Below, one piece after another: positions 22,825 through 33,782 of a stretch of 64,000 nt of DNA (positions are counted from its first letter, which is position 1; every line of letters begins with the position of its first letter). The translations under genes and the position numbers were made by a program. The stretch is from Pseudoflavonifractor phocaeensis (GTDB lineage: Bacteria; Bacillota; Clostridia; Oscillospirales; Oscillospiraceae): positions 124,001 to 188,000 of the forward strand of contig NZ_JADYTU010000001.1 in the NCBI RefSeq assembly GCF_021531375.1, written 5' to 3'. The notes under the pieces are model-generated. The model saw nothing but the letters and a program-made list of their open reading frames with translations. It ran no database searches and was not told the origin of the DNA.

Positions 22825-22945
22825 TTCCTTGCCGGACCAAGGTTGCGAAAGCCTTATGGCCCGCTGAAAAGGGAGTAAAATGGGATTTCAGTCGAAACGC
22901 AGAGGAATCGGTGGAAAACTTTGTGGATTTCTGAAAGATTTGTGC

Positions 22946-22974
22946 TTGACGGGGGCTTGACAAGATGGTATAAT
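22946..22974 (+). promoter_or_regulatory. Promoter of the str operon
   Basis: TTGACG (22946-22951), a 17-base spacer and TATAAT (22969-22974). The leader to rplGB is about 75 bases and ends in GGGAGGAGGAGGG. Confidence 0.75.
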
Positions 22975-23055
22975 TCCAAATTGCGGTGGTAGGGGCTTTG
23001 CGCCCTTTTACCCGATGAAACGCCCCCGGAAACGGGGGAGGAGGAGGGCACCGAT

Positions 23056-23295
23056 ATGATCTCTGAACTGAACAGTCCCAATAAGGTGGTCGGTGCCAAG
23101 CAGGTACGGCGTGCCCTGAACGACGGCCGGGCCAGAAAAGTGTTTGTGGCCGCCGACGCCGATCCCCGGGTCACCCAGCCGCTGGCGCAGCTTGCCGTGG
23201 ACAAGCGGATCGCCGTGGAGCTGGTCCCCACCATGAAGGAGCTGGGCTCCGCCTGCGGCATCGCCGTGGCGAGCGCGGTGGCTGCGCTCCTGTAA
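23056..23295 (+). CDS. rplGB: L7Ae-family ribosome-associated protein (YbxF type)
   Basis: A 79-residue kink-turn RNA-binding protein of the L7Ae/L30e fold. The GAKQVRRALNDGRARKVFVAADAD opening and the later TMKELGSACGI match the YbxF/RplGB family. In Firmicutes this gene sits just before rpsL, as here. rpoB and rpoC do not precede it in the window. The RBS is strong. Confidence 0.88.
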   Translation: MISELNSPNKVVGAKQVRRALNDGRARKVFVAADADPRVTQPLAQLAVDKRIAVELVPTMKELGSACGIAVASAVAALL

Positions 23296-23299
23296 TTGG

Positions 23300-23336
23300 A
23301 TTTTAACAGAATAAGGTCTCCTTATTTTGTTAAAAT
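23300..23336 (+). terminator. Long inverted repeat between rplGB and rpsL
   Basis: Seventeen-base arms (23300-23316 and 23320-23336) pair with one G-U and a three-base loop. The T content of the right arm is high but no T run follows. It may act as an attenuator or processing site ahead of rpsL. Confidence 0.6.
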
Positions 23337-23381
23337 ATATATTATGCCCCATGGGGCAGCTTTCGAGAAAGGAGGAAAATC

Positions 23382-23804
23382 ATGCCTACTTTTAATCAGC
23401 TGGTTCGCAAGGGCCGTCAGCAGGTGGCCTACAAGTCCACTTCTCCCGCCCTCCAGCACGGTCTGAACACCCTGAAGAACAAGGCCACCGATCTGCCTTC
23501 TCCCCAGAAGAGAGGTGTCTGCACCGCCGTTCGTACTTCCACTCCTAAGAAGCCGAACTCCGCTCTGCGTAAGATCGCCCGTGTCCGCCTGACCAACGGT
23601 ATGGAAGTCACCGCCTATATCCCCGGTGTCGGCCACAACCTGCAGGAGCACTCCGTGGTTATGATCCGCGGCGGCCGTGTCAAGGACCTTCCCGGTGTGC
23701 GTTACCACATCATCCGCGGCACTCTGGATGCCCAGGGCGTCAACGGCCGTATGCAGGCCCGTTCCAAGTACGGTGCCAAGCGTCCCAAGGCCGGCAAGAA
23801 GTAA
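23382..23804 (+). CDS. rpsL: 30S ribosomal protein S12
   Basis: The 140-residue decoding-centre protein begins [13 protein letters not shown] and contains the conserved [17 protein letters not shown] and [28 protein letters not shown]. Lys in TPKKPNS and the PGVRYH loop are the usual sites of streptomycin resistance changes; both look wild type. AAAGGAGG precedes the ATG. Confidence 0.98.
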   Translation: MPTFNQLVRKGRQQVAYKSTSPALQHGLNTLKNKATDLPSPQKRGVCTAVRTSTPKKPNSALRKIARVRLTNGMEVTAYIPGVGHNLQEHSVVMIRGGRVKDLPGVRYHIIRGTLDAQGVNGRMQARSKYGAKRPKAGKK

Positions 23805-23995
23805 TTTTACCTTGTTGTAAGATCGCTTCCGGACGAAAGTCCAACCTGAATTGCATTGTGCGCTTACGCGCAAGGCAACCCGCCTTGCCGAGCGTTTACC
23901 TATATATCTATGGGCGGACCTCGGACAGGCATTACACGGAACACAGCGTTTCGAGTACCTATGATTTCTATATTTATAAGAAGGAGGGAAGCAAA

Positions 23996-24466
23996 GTGCC
24001 CAGAAGAGGAAATGTACCCAAGCGGGAGGTTCTGCCTGATCCGCTTTACAACTCCGTCCTGGTTACCAAGCTCACCAACAGCATCATGCTGGATGGCAAG
24101 AAGGGCGTGGCTCAGAAGGTGGTTTACGGCGCCTTCGACATCATTAAGGAAAAGACCGGCAAGGAGCCCATGGAGGTTTATACCCAGGCTCTTGAGAACA
24201 TCATGCCCTCCCTGGAGGTCAAGGCCCGCCGTGTGGGCGGCGCCACCTACCAGGTGCCTATCGAGGTCCGGCCCGAGCGCCGTCAGACCCTGGGTCTGCG
24301 CTGGCTGACCACTTACGCCCGCGCCCGTGGTGAGAAGACCATGAAGGAGCGTCTGGCTGGCGAGATCATGGACGCCGCCAACAACACCGGCTCCGCCGTG
24401 AAGAAGCGCGAGGACACCCACAAGATGGCCGAGTCCAACAAGGCTTTCGCCCACTACCGCTGGTAA
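23996..24466 (+). CDS. rpsG: 30S ribosomal protein S7
   Basis: GTG at 23996 is chosen because AAGGAGGG lies seven bases upstream and the family starts [13 protein letters not shown]. The 156-residue product has [21 protein letters not shown] and the conserved [13 protein letters not shown]. It is an assembly organiser of the 30S head. The 191-bp gap after rpsL is long for this operon and its frame is open, but no gene is evident in it. Confidence 0.97.
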   Translation: MPRRGNVPKREVLPDPLYNSVLVTKLTNSIMLDGKKGVAQKVVYGAFDIIKEKTGKEPMEVYTQALENIMPSLEVKARRVGGATYQVPIEVRPERRQTLGLRWLTTYARARGEKTMKERLAGEIMDAANNTGSAVKKREDTHKMAESNKAFAHYRW

Positions 24467-24484
24467 TCACAAAGGAGAGAAAGT

Positions 24485-26590
24485 ATGCCTAGAAAAGTTT
24501 CTCTTGAGAACACTCGTAACATTGGCATCATGGCCCACATCGACGCGGGCAAGACGACCACCACCGAGCGTATCCTCTATTATACCGGCGTCAACTACAA
24601 GATCGGCGAGACCCATGAGGGTACCGCCACCATGGACTGGATGGCTCAGGAGCAGGAGCGCGGCATCACCATCACCTCTGCCGCCACCACCTGCTACTGG
24701 CAGGGAACCAAGAACCAGTTCCCCCAGACCCGTCTGAACATTATCGACACCCCGGGCCACGTGGACTTCACCGTTGAGGTGGAGCGCTCCCTGCGCGTGC
24801 TGGACGGCTCTGTTACCGTCATGTGCGCCAAGGGCGGCGTGGAGCCCCAGTCCGAGACTGTGTGGCGCCAGGCCGATAACTACAAGGTCCCCCGCATGAT
24901 CTACGTCAACAAGATGGATATCATGGGCGCCGATTTCTACAACGTGCTGCACATGATCCATGACCGTCTGAAGTGCAATGCCGTGCCCATCCAGCTGCCC
25001 ATCGGCTCCGAGGATACCTTCAAGGGTATCATCGACCTGGTGGAGATGGACGCCGACATCTACTATGACGAGCTGGGCAAGGACATGCGCGTGGAGCCCA
25101 TCCCCGAGGACATGATGGAGCTGGCCCAGGAGTACCGCACCAAGCTGCTGGACGCCTGCGCCGACATCGACGAGGAGATCATGATGCTGGTGCTGGAGGA
25201 GCAGGAAGTTCCTCAGGACATGATCCGCCGCGCCCTCCGCAAGGGTACCATCGACAATGTCCTGGTCCCCGTCACCTGCGGCACCTCTTACAAGAACAAG
25301 GGTGTGCAGAAGCTGCTGGACGCCATCGTGGACTATATGCCCTCTCCCATCGACATCCCCGCTATCGACGGTGTCAACCCCGAGACCGACGAGCCCGATG
25401 TCCGTCACGCTGACGACAACGCGCCCTTCTCCGGTCTGGCTTTCAAGATCGCCACCGATCCTTTCGTTGGCCGTCTGTCCTTCGTGCGTGTGTACTCCGG
25501 TATCCTGAATACCGGTACCACCGTTCTGAACTCCACCAAGAAGCAGAAGGAGCGCATCGGCCGTATCCTGCAGATGCACGCCAATCACCGTGAGGACATC
25601 GAGTGCTGCTATGCCGGCGACATCTGCGCCGTCATCGGCCTGAAGAACTCCACCACCGGCGACACCCTCTGCGACGAGAAGGCTCCCATCATTCTGGAGT
25701 CCATGGAGTTCCCCGAGCCTGTTATCCGCGTGGCTATCGAGCCCAAGACCAAGGCCGGCCAGGAGAAGATGGGCATCGCCCTGATGAAGCTGGCCGAGGA
25801 GGACCCCACCTTCAAGACCTACACCGACGAGGAGACCGGTCAGACCATCATCGCCGGTATGGGCGAGCTCCATCTGGAGATCATCGTGGACCGTCTGCTC
25901 CGCGAGTACAAGGTGGAGGCCAACGTGGGCGCTCCCCAGGTCGCCTATAAGGAGACCATCAAGAAGTCCGTTGAGCAGGACACCAAGTATGCCCGTCAGT
26001 CCGGCGGTAAGGGCCAGTACGGCCATGTCCGCATCACTGTGGAGCCCAACGAGCCCGGCAAGGGTTATGAGTTCCTCAACGAGATCACCGGCGGCGTCAT
26101 CCCCAAGGAGTATATCCCCGCGGTCGACGCCGGTATCCAGGGCGCCATGCAGGCGGGTGTTCTGGCCGGCTATCCTGTGGTCGACGTGAAGGTCCACCTG
26201 ACCTTCGGCTCCTACCACGAGGTCGACTCCTCCGAGATGGCCTTTAAGATTGCCGGTTCCATGGCCTTCAAGGAGGCCTGCCGCAAGGCTACCCCCTGCC
26301 TGCTGGAGCCTATGATGAAGGTTTCCGTCATCGTTCCCGATGAGTACCTGGGCAACGTCATCGGCGATCTGAACAGCCGCCGCGGTCAGATCCAGGGTCA
26401 GGAGAGCCGTCCCGGCGCCACCCAGATCGACGCGCTGGTGCCTCTGGCCAACATGTTTGGCTACGCCACCGATCTGCGTTCTTCCACCCAGGGCCGCGGC
26501 CAGTACTCCATGGAGCCCCACAGCTATGTGGAGATCCCCAAGAGCATCGCGGACAAGATCATCGCCGAGCGTGGCCGCAATCAGGAGTAA
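24485..26590 (+). CDS. fusA: Translation elongation factor G
   Basis: The 701-residue GTPase drives ribosomal translocation. The GTP motifs are intact: [10 protein letters not shown] (P loop), RGITITSA (switch I), DTPGHVDF and NKMDIMGA. Domains II-V follow, with GGKGQYGHV and [16 protein letters not shown] in domain IV. It starts 18 bp after rpsG. Confidence 0.98.
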   Translation: MPRKVSLENTRNIGIMAHIDAGKTTTTERILYYTGVNYKIGETHEGTATMDWMAQEQERGITITSAATTCYWQGTKNQFPQTRLNIIDTPGHVDFTVEVERSLRVLDGSVTVMCAKGGVEPQSETVWRQADNYKVPRMIYVNKMDIMGADFYNVLHMIHDRLKCNAVPIQLPIGSEDTFKGIIDLVEMDADIYYDELGKDMRVEPIPEDMMELAQEYRTKLLDACADIDEEIMMLVLEEQEVPQDMIRRALRKGTIDNVLVPVTCGTSYKNKGVQKLLDAIVDYMPSPIDIPAIDGVNPETDEPDVRHADDNAPFSGLAFKIATDPFVGRLSFVRVYSGILNTGTTVLNSTKKQKERIGRILQMHANHREDIECCYAGDICAVIGLKNSTTGDTLCDEKAPIILESMEFPEPVIRVAIEPKTKAGQEKMGIALMKLAEEDPTFKTYTDEETGQTIIAGMGELHLEIIVDRLLREYKVEANVGAPQVAYKETIKKSVEQDTKYARQSGGKGQYGHVRITVEPNEPGKGYEFLNEITGGVIPKEYIPAVDAGIQGAMQAGVLAGYPVVDVKVHLTFGSYHEVDSSEMAFKIAGSMAFKEACRKATPCLLEPMMKVSVIVPDEYLGNVIGDLNSRRGQIQGQESRPGATQIDALVPLANMFGYATDLRSSTQGRGQYSMEPHSYVEIPKSIADKIIAERGRNQE

Positions 26591-26618
26591 TTCTGACGCG
26601 GTTTGCAGGAAAATGGGG

Positions 26619-26647
26619 TTGCATTTACCGTCGGAATAGGATAAAAT
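26619..26647 (+). promoter_or_regulatory. Internal promoter for tuf
   Basis: TTGCAT (26619-26624), a 17-base spacer and TAAAAT (26642-26647), in the 120-bp gap between fusA and tuf. It would allow extra EF-Tu expression. Confidence 0.6.
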
Positions 26648-26710
26648 ATCCCCGATACGATGTACCCCGGCATAATTTTGATTTGAATTGTAAATAAGGA
26701 GGAAATTCCA

Positions 26711-27913
<1,203 letters not shown>

Positions 27914-27936
27914 TTTTATACTCCCTATGTTCTCAC

Positions 27937-27972
27937 AAAAGGGCGGACTTCTTTGGAAGTCCGCCCTTTTTC
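27937..27972 (+). terminator. Terminator of the str operon
   Basis: Arms AAAAGGGCGGACTTC/GAAGTCCGCCCTTTT around a TTTG loop, ending in a T run. Confidence 0.95.
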
Positions 27973-28051
27973 TATCAAGAAAACCAACGGCTGTGCCGAT
28001 GACTCCCAAATACTTTTGTCAAACACAGAAACAAGTATCCTCCCTTGTCAG

Positions 28052-28082
28052 AATAGAGGCGGTCGGCAGACCGCTTCTATTT
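28052..28082. other. Inverted repeat downstream of the tuf terminator
   Basis: Arms AATAGAGGCGGTC/GACCGCTTCTATT (one G-U) with a four-base loop, then TTG. Possible second terminator. Confidence 0.5.
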
Positions 28083-28285
28083 TGTCAAAGGAGGAATTAT
28101 ATTTAGCACGCAAGAATATCAATATGGAAACCGACACTGTGGTGTAGGGGAAGTCATGTAAAATAGTGGGAGGAGATAGACGGACAAATGGACAGTATAT
28201 TCAAAATCAACTGCGGAAGAATCGTGGGGAAGCGTATAAGTATACGAGAGCACAGAGGCTCGTTTGTGGGGCAAGAAAAGCAACG

Positions 28286-28339
28286 AGCCCCTTTCGGGGC
28301 AGACCGGAAAAACTGTCCGGGTCATGCCGCAAAGGGGCT
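28286..28339 (-). terminator. Compound hairpin ending the Na/Pi cotransporter transcript
   Basis: Arms AGCCCCTTT (28286-28294) and AAAGGGGCT (28331-28339) enclose an inner CCGGA/TCCGG stem. On the minus strand a TTTTCTT stretch follows. Confidence 0.6.
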
Positions 28340-28364
28340 TGCGCAAACCACCGGAAACCGGCGG

Positions 28365-30164
28365 TTACGATTTTGCGGATAGCTGGGAGGCATTCTCAAT
28401 TGGGATGTAGTATTTGTCCTTGGCTTCCTGAAACAGCTCGTCGAACTGCCTGGAGCCGCCCTGATGGAGCTGTTTGAGGTAGGTGTGGATATCGGACCGG
28501 ACCAGGGAGTCACGTTCTGCGTTCTGGTGTATGATGCGGACGGCGGCATTGGAGCAATGGTCGGAGATACGCTCCAGATTAATCAGCAATTCCAAAAATT
28601 GGGTGCCCAGCTCCACAGTGCATACGCCCTGCTTCAGCCGTTCCACATGGCGTTCCCGCAGGGTAGCGGTGAGGAGATCCACTACCTCCTCGAGAGGCTC
28701 AACTTGGAAAGCGGCGTAGGAGTCGTGGGTGCGGTAAGCTTCCATAACTTGCTCCAGCGCATCGCTGACGGCGGAACAGACGGATTTCAGTTCCAGCTGG
28801 GCCACGTCGGAGAATACCAGATCTTTTTCGTGGAGGGCCGTGGCAGATTCTGAAAGATTCACCGCATAGTCGCCGATCCGTTCAAAATCGGACAGTGCGT
28901 GGAGCAGGTCGGAGACCAGATCGCTGTCGTGGGCGTCCAGCGAGTGACGGGACAGCTTGACCAGATACTGATCCAAAGCGCCCTCCATGTGGTCCAGAGC
29001 CTCCTCCTGCTGGGTCAGGAGCTCCAGCTGCTTGGGATCGTAGTCGGACAGCAGTTCTACGGCAATGCGATAGTTGTCCTTAGCCAGATTACCCATCTGA
29101 ATAATAACAGTGCGGGCGCGTTCCAGAGCCACGGAAGGAGTAGACAGAAAGCGGGGGTCCAGTACCGAGACTACAGGGTCGGCGGCGCCGGAGTCGGGGA
29201 TGGTCCACTCCACCAGTCGGACCAACTGCCGGTTGAAGGGCAGCAGCAGGAGGGTGCAGATGATGTTGAAGAAGGAATGGAGATCGGCAATGGAGCCGTA
29301 ATTCATCACATTGTTCCAGAAGGGAAGGTGAAAAACAGCATTGAGTCCGTATAGGACCACCAGGAATACCAGTGTGCCGATGATATTGAAGTAAAGGTGG
29401 ACCGCGGCGGTCCGCTTGGCATTACGGCTGGCTCCGATGCTGGAGATAATGGCGGTGACACAGGTGCCGATGTTCTGGCCCATGATAATGGGCATGGCGG
29501 TGGCAAAGGTGACCACGCCGGAGGCGGACAGTGCCTGGAGAATGGCTACGGAGGCGGTAGAGCTCTGGATCAGGGCGGTGATGGCAGCACCTACCGCGAT
29601 GCCCAGGACGGGGTTAGAGAAGCGTACAAACAGCTCCTGGAAGGCTTCCAGCTGGGTCAGAGGGGTCAGGGCGTTTTCCATGGACTTGATGCCGATGAAA
29701 AGCAGGCCGAGGCCCAGAAGGACCTGCCCCACTGTCTTTTTCTTACCGCCGTTGAAGAAGGAGAAGAAGAGAATGCCGGCAAAGGCCATCAGGGGGCCCA
29801 GCATCTCGGGCTTGAGCAGCATCAGGAAGAAATTGGAATCTGACAGGCCGCCCAGCCGCAGGATCTGGGCAGTAATGGTGGTACCGATATTGGCGCCCAT
29901 AATGACACCCACGGCTTGACGCAGTTTCAGAATGCCTGCGTTGACGAAGCCGATGCACATGACCGTGGTTGCGGCGGAGGAGTGTACCATACCGGCCACC
30001 ACTGCGCCCAGCAGCACACCCTTCAGGATGTTGTCAGTAAGCCGTTCCAAAAGAGAAGCCAGCCGTCCGCTGGCCAGTTTTTCCAGCCCGGAGGTCATAG
30101 TGGACATGCCGAACAGGAAGGTTGCCAGCGCGCCCAGCAGTGTAATGACGTCTCGAATATTCAA
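28365..30164 (-). CDS. Na/Pi cotransporter family protein with PhoU-like C-terminus
   Basis: A TTG start at 30164 is chosen: AAGGAGG lies seven bases upstream and the product then begins MNIRDVITLLGALATFLFGM, as the family does. The 599-residue protein has the two inverted Na/Pi repeats with QSS-type motifs (VHSSAATTVM, then QSSTASVAIL) in about 8-9 membrane segments over residues 1-310. A PhoU-like helical domain follows (about 340-560, with SDFERIGDYAVN and NLERISDHCSNAA). It probably imports phosphate with sodium, or modulates phosphate signalling. Confidence 0.9.
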   Translation of the reverse strand: MNIRDVITLLGALATFLFGMSTMTSGLEKLASGRLASLLERLTDNILKGVLLGAVVAGMVHSSAATTVMCIGFVNAGILKLRQAVGVIMGANIGTTITAQILRLGGLSDSNFFLMLLKPEMLGPLMAFAGILFFSFFNGGKKKTVGQVLLGLGLLFIGIKSMENALTPLTQLEAFQELFVRFSNPVLGIAVGAAITALIQSSTASVAILQALSASGVVTFATAMPIIMGQNIGTCVTAIISSIGASRNAKRTAAVHLYFNIIGTLVFLVVLYGLNAVFHLPFWNNVMNYGSIADLHSFFNIICTLLLLPFNRQLVRLVEWTIPDSGAADPVVSVLDPRFLSTPSVALERARTVIIQMGNLAKDNYRIAVELLSDYDPKQLELLTQQEEALDHMEGALDQYLVKLSRHSLDAHDSDLVSDLLHALSDFERIGDYAVNLSESATALHEKDLVFSDVAQLELKSVCSAVSDALEQVMEAYRTHDSYAAFQVEPLEEVVDLLTATLRERHVERLKQGVCTVELGTQFLELLINLERISDHCSNAAVRIIHQNAERDSLVRSDIHTYLKQLHQGGSRQFDELFQEAKDKYYIPIENASQLSAKS

Positions 30165-30237
30165 ATTTATTGCCTCCTTGGGGGTTCGTCTTTGCCCCCA
30201 TTCCACAGATTTGACGTACACTTCACATTACGATTTG

Positions 30238-30266
30238 ATTATAAATAAAAAAGGACCTCGGGTAAA
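30238..30266 (-). promoter_or_regulatory. Promoter for the Na/Pi cotransporter gene
   Basis: On the minus strand TTTACC (30266-30261), 17 bases, TATAAT (30243-30238). The start point is about 65 bases before the TTG codon. Confidence 0.55.
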
Positions 30267-30370
30267 GAGGTTTTCAAGATTTCCTGCAAAATTTACGGAG
30301 GAAAAAACGAATCAAAAAACAATTTAAGGGGATCTTGCAGAAACACCACACATGTCAAAACTTTACTAGT

Positions 30371-30378
30371 GTAACGCA
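30371..30378 (+). promoter_or_regulatory. GTAACGCA element upstream of the histidine-locus transporter
   Basis: The same 8-mer occurs over the predicted transcript start of yerC (34987-34980, minus strand). It is a candidate site for YerC; two copies alone are weak evidence. Confidence 0.3.
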
Positions 30379-30458
30379 GCATCGAAGTAGAGCAATAGTT
30401 CATCGATGAAGCGATGTGAAGGTGTACAAAACAAACGGACAATAAAAATAAGTTTTTG

Positions 30459-30487
30459 TTGATTTTTACAAAGGGTTGTGGTATCTT
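30459..30487 (+). promoter_or_regulatory. Promoter for the YuiF-like transporter
   Basis: TTGATT (30459-30464), 17 bases, TATCTT (30482-30487). It predicts an unusually long leader of about 210 bases. Confidence 0.6.
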
Positions 30488-30530
30488 ATAGACAGACGGA
30501 ATTTCCTTGTACAGGCCATCTTTCAAAACG

Positions 30531-30604
30531 GAGCGTGATTTCCGACGGTGCTAGCCCGTCGCCTTTTCCTGGCCGTCTAACAGGAAAGAAATGATGCTAC
30601 GCTT
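30531..30604 (+). promoter_or_regulatory. Structured leader RNA of unknown class
   Basis: Three helices can form a closed multi-branch fold. P1 is AGCGT/ACGCT (30532-30536 with 30599-30603). P2 is CGACGG/CCGTCG (30543-30548 with 30556-30561). P3 is TTTCCTG/CAGGAAA (30565-30571 with 30581-30587). TTTCC at 30539-30543 could compete for the GGAAA of P3. I recognise no known riboswitch consensus. Confidence 0.4.
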
Positions 30605-30703
30605 GAAATGGCGCACAGGGAAAAAGCAAAGAATCACAAGCGCAACCCCCTAAGAGAAGAAAAGAATTGTATCAACGGAAAAATTGAAGAGAGGGAGTTT
30701 GTT

Positions 30704-32011
30704 ATGGCACTATTAACCAACCCGGTCCTGGTCTCTGTCGTTGTTCTGTGCGTCCTGTGTCTGCTCAAGCTGAACGTTCTGATGTCCCTGATCATCGCCG
30801 CCATGGTCGGCGCTGTGCTGGGCGGCATCTCCATCCCCGACGCCATGGGCATCCTGTGTGACGGCTTCAGCGGCAACGCCAACACCGCTTTGTCCTATGT
30901 CCTGCTGGGTACCTTTGCCACCGCCATTGCCTCCACCGGCCTGGCCGACATGCTGTCCAAGAAGCTGTCCAAGATCATGGGCGGCAAGGGCAAGCTGATG
31001 CTGGTCATCCTGGCCGCCGTGGCCTGCCTGTCCCAGAACCTGGTCCCCGTACATATCGCCTTTATCCCCATCCTGATTCCCCCCCTGCTGTCTCTGATGA
31101 ATGAGATGAAGATCGACCGCCGCGCCGCCGCCTGCTCTCTGGCGTTCGGCCTGAAGGCCCCCTACATCTCCATCCCCTTCGGCTTCGGCGCTATCTTCAT
31201 GGGCATCATCGCCGACAACATGACCGCTAACGGCATGGCCATCACCGTGGGCGAAGTGGCCAAGTTCAACTGGATGCTGGGCCTGTGCATGCTCGTTGGC
31301 CTGCTGCTGGCTATCTTCGTCACCTACCGCAAGCCCCGTGAGTACAAGAATCTGACCATCAACACCGAGGCGTCCGATGCTGTGTCCGACCACATGACCG
31401 TCGCCCACTGGGTGACCATCGTGGCCATCCTGGCCGTGGTTGTGATCCAGGTCAAGTTCGATAGCCTGTCCCTGGCCGCTCTGGGCGGTCTGCTGGTCAT
31501 GTTCATCGGCCAGGCTGTGAAGTGGAACAAGATCGACGAGCAGTTTGCCGGCGGCATCAAGATCATGGGCATGATCGCCATCGTGATGCTGGTGGCTGGC
31601 GGCTATGCTGAGGTTATGAAAGCCACCAACGCTGTTGACGCTCTGGTCAACGCCGCTGTCTCCATCATGGGCGGCAACAAGATCATCGCCGCTACCGTTA
31701 TCACCCTGATCGGCCTGCTGGTCACCATGGGTATCGGCTCCTCCTTCAGCACCGTTCCCGTCGTCGCCATCATCTATGTGCCCCTCTGCATGAAGATGGG
31801 CTTCTCCCCCGCCGCTACCGCTATCCTGATGTCCGCTGCCGCCGCTCTGGGCGATGCCGGCTCCCCCGCTTCCGACACCACCCTGGGCCCCACGTCCGGT
31901 CTGAACGCCGATGGTCAGCACGACCACATCTGGGATACCTGCGTGCCTACCTTTATCCACTATAATATCGCCCTGATGATCGGCGCCATCGTTATCTCCC
32001 AGTTCCTCTGA
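30704..32011 (+). CDS. NhaC-superfamily transporter, probable histidine permease (YuiF type)
   Basis: ATG at 30704 follows GAGGGAG; an upstream open frame is ignored. The 435-residue product is almost entirely hydrophobic with about 11-12 membrane segments. FGLKAPYISIPFGFGAIFMG and DAGSPASDTTLGPTSGLNADGQHDH are hallmarks of the YuiF group, which has been annotated as both Na+/H+ antiporter and predicted histidine transporter. The next gene is histidine ammonia-lyase, which favours histidine uptake. A GC-rich hairpin separates the two genes. Confidence 0.83.
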   Translation: MALLTNPVLVSVVVLCVLCLLKLNVLMSLIIAAMVGAVLGGISIPDAMGILCDGFSGNANTALSYVLLGTFATAIASTGLADMLSKKLSKIMGGKGKLMLVILAAVACLSQNLVPVHIAFIPILIPPLLSLMNEMKIDRRAAACSLAFGLKAPYISIPFGFGAIFMGIIADNMTANGMAITVGEVAKFNWMLGLCMLVGLLLAIFVTYRKPREYKNLTINTEASDAVSDHMTVAHWVTIVAILAVVVIQVKFDSLSLAALGGLLVMFIGQAVKWNKIDEQFAGGIKIMGMIAIVMLVAGGYAEVMKATNAVDALVNAAVSIMGGNKIIAATVITLIGLLVTMGIGSSFSTVPVVAIIYVPLCMKMGFSPAATAILMSAAAALGDAGSPASDTTLGPTSGLNADGQHDHIWDTCVPTFIHYNIALMIGAIVISQFL

Positions 32012-32047
32012 TTCGGAGATAGATAAGTTGATCTGCTGAAATCCCAA

Positions 32048-32086
32048 AACTCACGCCCGCCCGATGGGCGGGCGTGGAGTTCTTTC
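32048..32086 (+). terminator. Hairpin between transporter and hutH
   Basis: Stem CGCCCGCCC/GGGCGGGCG with AACTC/GAGTT outer pairs, followed by a short T-rich tail. It may only partly stop transcription into hutH. Confidence 0.7.
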
Positions 32087-32145
32087 CCTGCGTCTGTTCC
32101 ATCCACCAAACCGTAATCGTACAATAGGAAGGAGACATTACTGAA

Positions 32146-33711
32146 ATGTATAATCCTAAGGAAATCAAGCATGTCGTTCTGACTGGTCATGACCTGAACC
32201 TGGAGACCTTCGTTGCTGTCGCCCGTTACGGCGCCACTGTCGAGCTGGCCGACTCCGCTCTGGAGGCCATGGAGAAGTCCCGCGCCCTGGCCGAGAAGAT
32301 CGCCGCCGAGAAGCGCGTGGCTTACGGCATCACCACCGGTTTCGGCGACTTCCAGAAGGTCGCTGTTTCTGCCGAGATGTCCAACCAGCTGTCCACCAAC
32401 CTGATCATCAGCCACTGCACCGCCATGGGCGATCCCTATGTGCCTGAGGTTGCCCGCGGCATGCTGCTGCTGCGTGCCAACGCTCTGTGCGTGGGCGTGT
32501 CCGGCGTCCGTCCTCTCCTGGTCCAGATGATGATCGAGATGCTGAACAAGGGCGTCACCCCCATCATCCCCCAGAAGGGCTCTCTGGGCTCCTCCGGCGA
32601 CCTGGCTCCTCTGGCCCACATGTCTCTGCCTCTGCTGGGCAAGGGCAAGGCTTGGTACAACGGTGTTGAGATGACCGGTGCTGAGGCCATGGCCGCCGCC
32701 GGCATCAAGACCCTGGATACTCTGGTCAGCAAGGAAGGCCTGGGCCTGACCAACGGCACCTGCGCCATGACCTCCGTGGGCGCTCTGGCTCTGTACGACA
32801 CCATTTGCGCCGCTCAGCTGGGCGATATCATCGGCTCCATGGACTTTGAGGCCCTGACCGGTCTGCGCAACGCCTTTGATCCCCGTATCCACCAGGTCCG
32901 TCATCAGGTCGGCCAGATGAAGGTCGCCGAGAACATGGCCAAGCTGCTGGAAGGCTCCGAGATCCTTGACAACTGCCAGAACGACCGTGTGCAGGACGCT
33001 TACGCTCTGCGCTGCATCCCCCAGCTGCACGGCGCTTGCCGCGACGCTATCGAGTACGTCCTGGACAAGACTGAGCGCGAGCTGAACGCTGTCACCGATA
33101 ACCCCCTGATGTTCCTGGAGGACGAGGCTGTTATCTCCGGCGGTAACTTCCATGGCGAGCCCATGGCCATTCCCTTCGACACTCTGGGTATTGCCGCTTC
33201 CGAGCTGGCCAACTCCTCCGAGCGTCGTCTGGAGCGTATGGTCAACGCCGCTCTGTCCAACGGCCTGACCCCCTTCCTGACCGTCGAGGGCGGCGTCAAC
33301 TCCGGCTACATGATCGTGCAGTACGCTGCCGCTTCCATGGTGTCTGAGAACAAGATCTACGCCCATCCCGCTTCCGTGGACTCCATCCCCTCCTCCGCCA
33401 ACCAGGAGGACATCGTGTCCATGGGTACCACCGCTGCCCGTACCGCCGGCATGATCGTCAAGAACACCCTGGACGTTCTGTCCCTGGAGCTGATGACTGC
33501 CTGCCAGGCCATCGACATCCGTCGTAAGCTGAATACCCACGGCCAGGGCATTACCCCCCTGCACCAGGCCATTTATGACCGCGTGCGCAAGGAGGTCCCC
33601 TTCTACGATCTGGACCGTGAGATCTGGCCCGAGATCGATGCCGTCAAGAAGATGGTGTACAGCGGCGAGATCCTGGAGATCGCCCGCCAGTTCATCCCCG
33701 ACCTGTACTAA
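32146..33711 (+). CDS. hutH: Histidine ammonia-lyase
   Basis: It removes ammonia from L-histidine to give urocanate. The 521-residue length is normal. The cofactor segment reads GSLGSSGDLAPLAH, so the MIO triad is Ser149-Ser150-Gly151 where Ala-Ser-Gly is usual. The HAL-type signature SVDSIPSSANQEDIVSMG is intact and favours histidine over phenylalanine or tyrosine. GGAAGGAG is the RBS. The rest of the hut pathway (hutU, hutI, a formiminotransferase) is not nearby. Confidence 0.93.
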   Translation: MYNPKEIKHVVLTGHDLNLETFVAVARYGATVELADSALEAMEKSRALAEKIAAEKRVAYGITTGFGDFQKVAVSAEMSNQLSTNLIISHCTAMGDPYVPEVARGMLLLRANALCVGVSGVRPLLVQMMIEMLNKGVTPIIPQKGSLGSSGDLAPLAHMSLPLLGKGKAWYNGVEMTGAEAMAAAGIKTLDTLVSKEGLGLTNGTCAMTSVGALALYDTICAAQLGDIIGSMDFEALTGLRNAFDPRIHQVRHQVGQMKVAENMAKLLEGSEILDNCQNDRVQDAYALRCIPQLHGACRDAIEYVLDKTERELNAVTDNPLMFLEDEAVISGGNFHGEPMAIPFDTLGIAASELANSSERRLERMVNAALSNGLTPFLTVEGGVNSGYMIVQYAAASMVSENKIYAHPASVDSIPSSANQEDIVSMGTTAARTAGMIVKNTLDVLSLELMTACQAIDIRRKLNTHGQGITPLHQAIYDRVRKEVPFYDLDREIWPEIDAVKKMVYSGEILEIARQFIPDLY

Positions 33712-33736
33712 GCCGTACAGCCGTCAAACCCAATAT

Positions 33737-33767
33737 CCCCAGGGAGTCAACTCCCTGGGGTTTTTTT
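33737..33767 (+). terminator. Terminator after hutH
   Basis: Arms CCCCAGGGAGT/ACTCCCTGGGG with a two-base loop and seven T. The next gene starts 16 bases later with its RBS right after the T run. Confidence 0.95.
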
Positions 33768-33782
33768 AAAGGAGGAGCCGCC

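Larger units (their letters stand above)
27914..28364. other. Intergenic region after tuf
   Basis: Contents: the tuf terminator (27937-27972), a second inverted repeat (28052-28082) and the terminator structure of the Na/Pi gene (28286-28339). Short open frames here have no RBS or family I recognise, so I call no gene. Confidence 0.6.
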
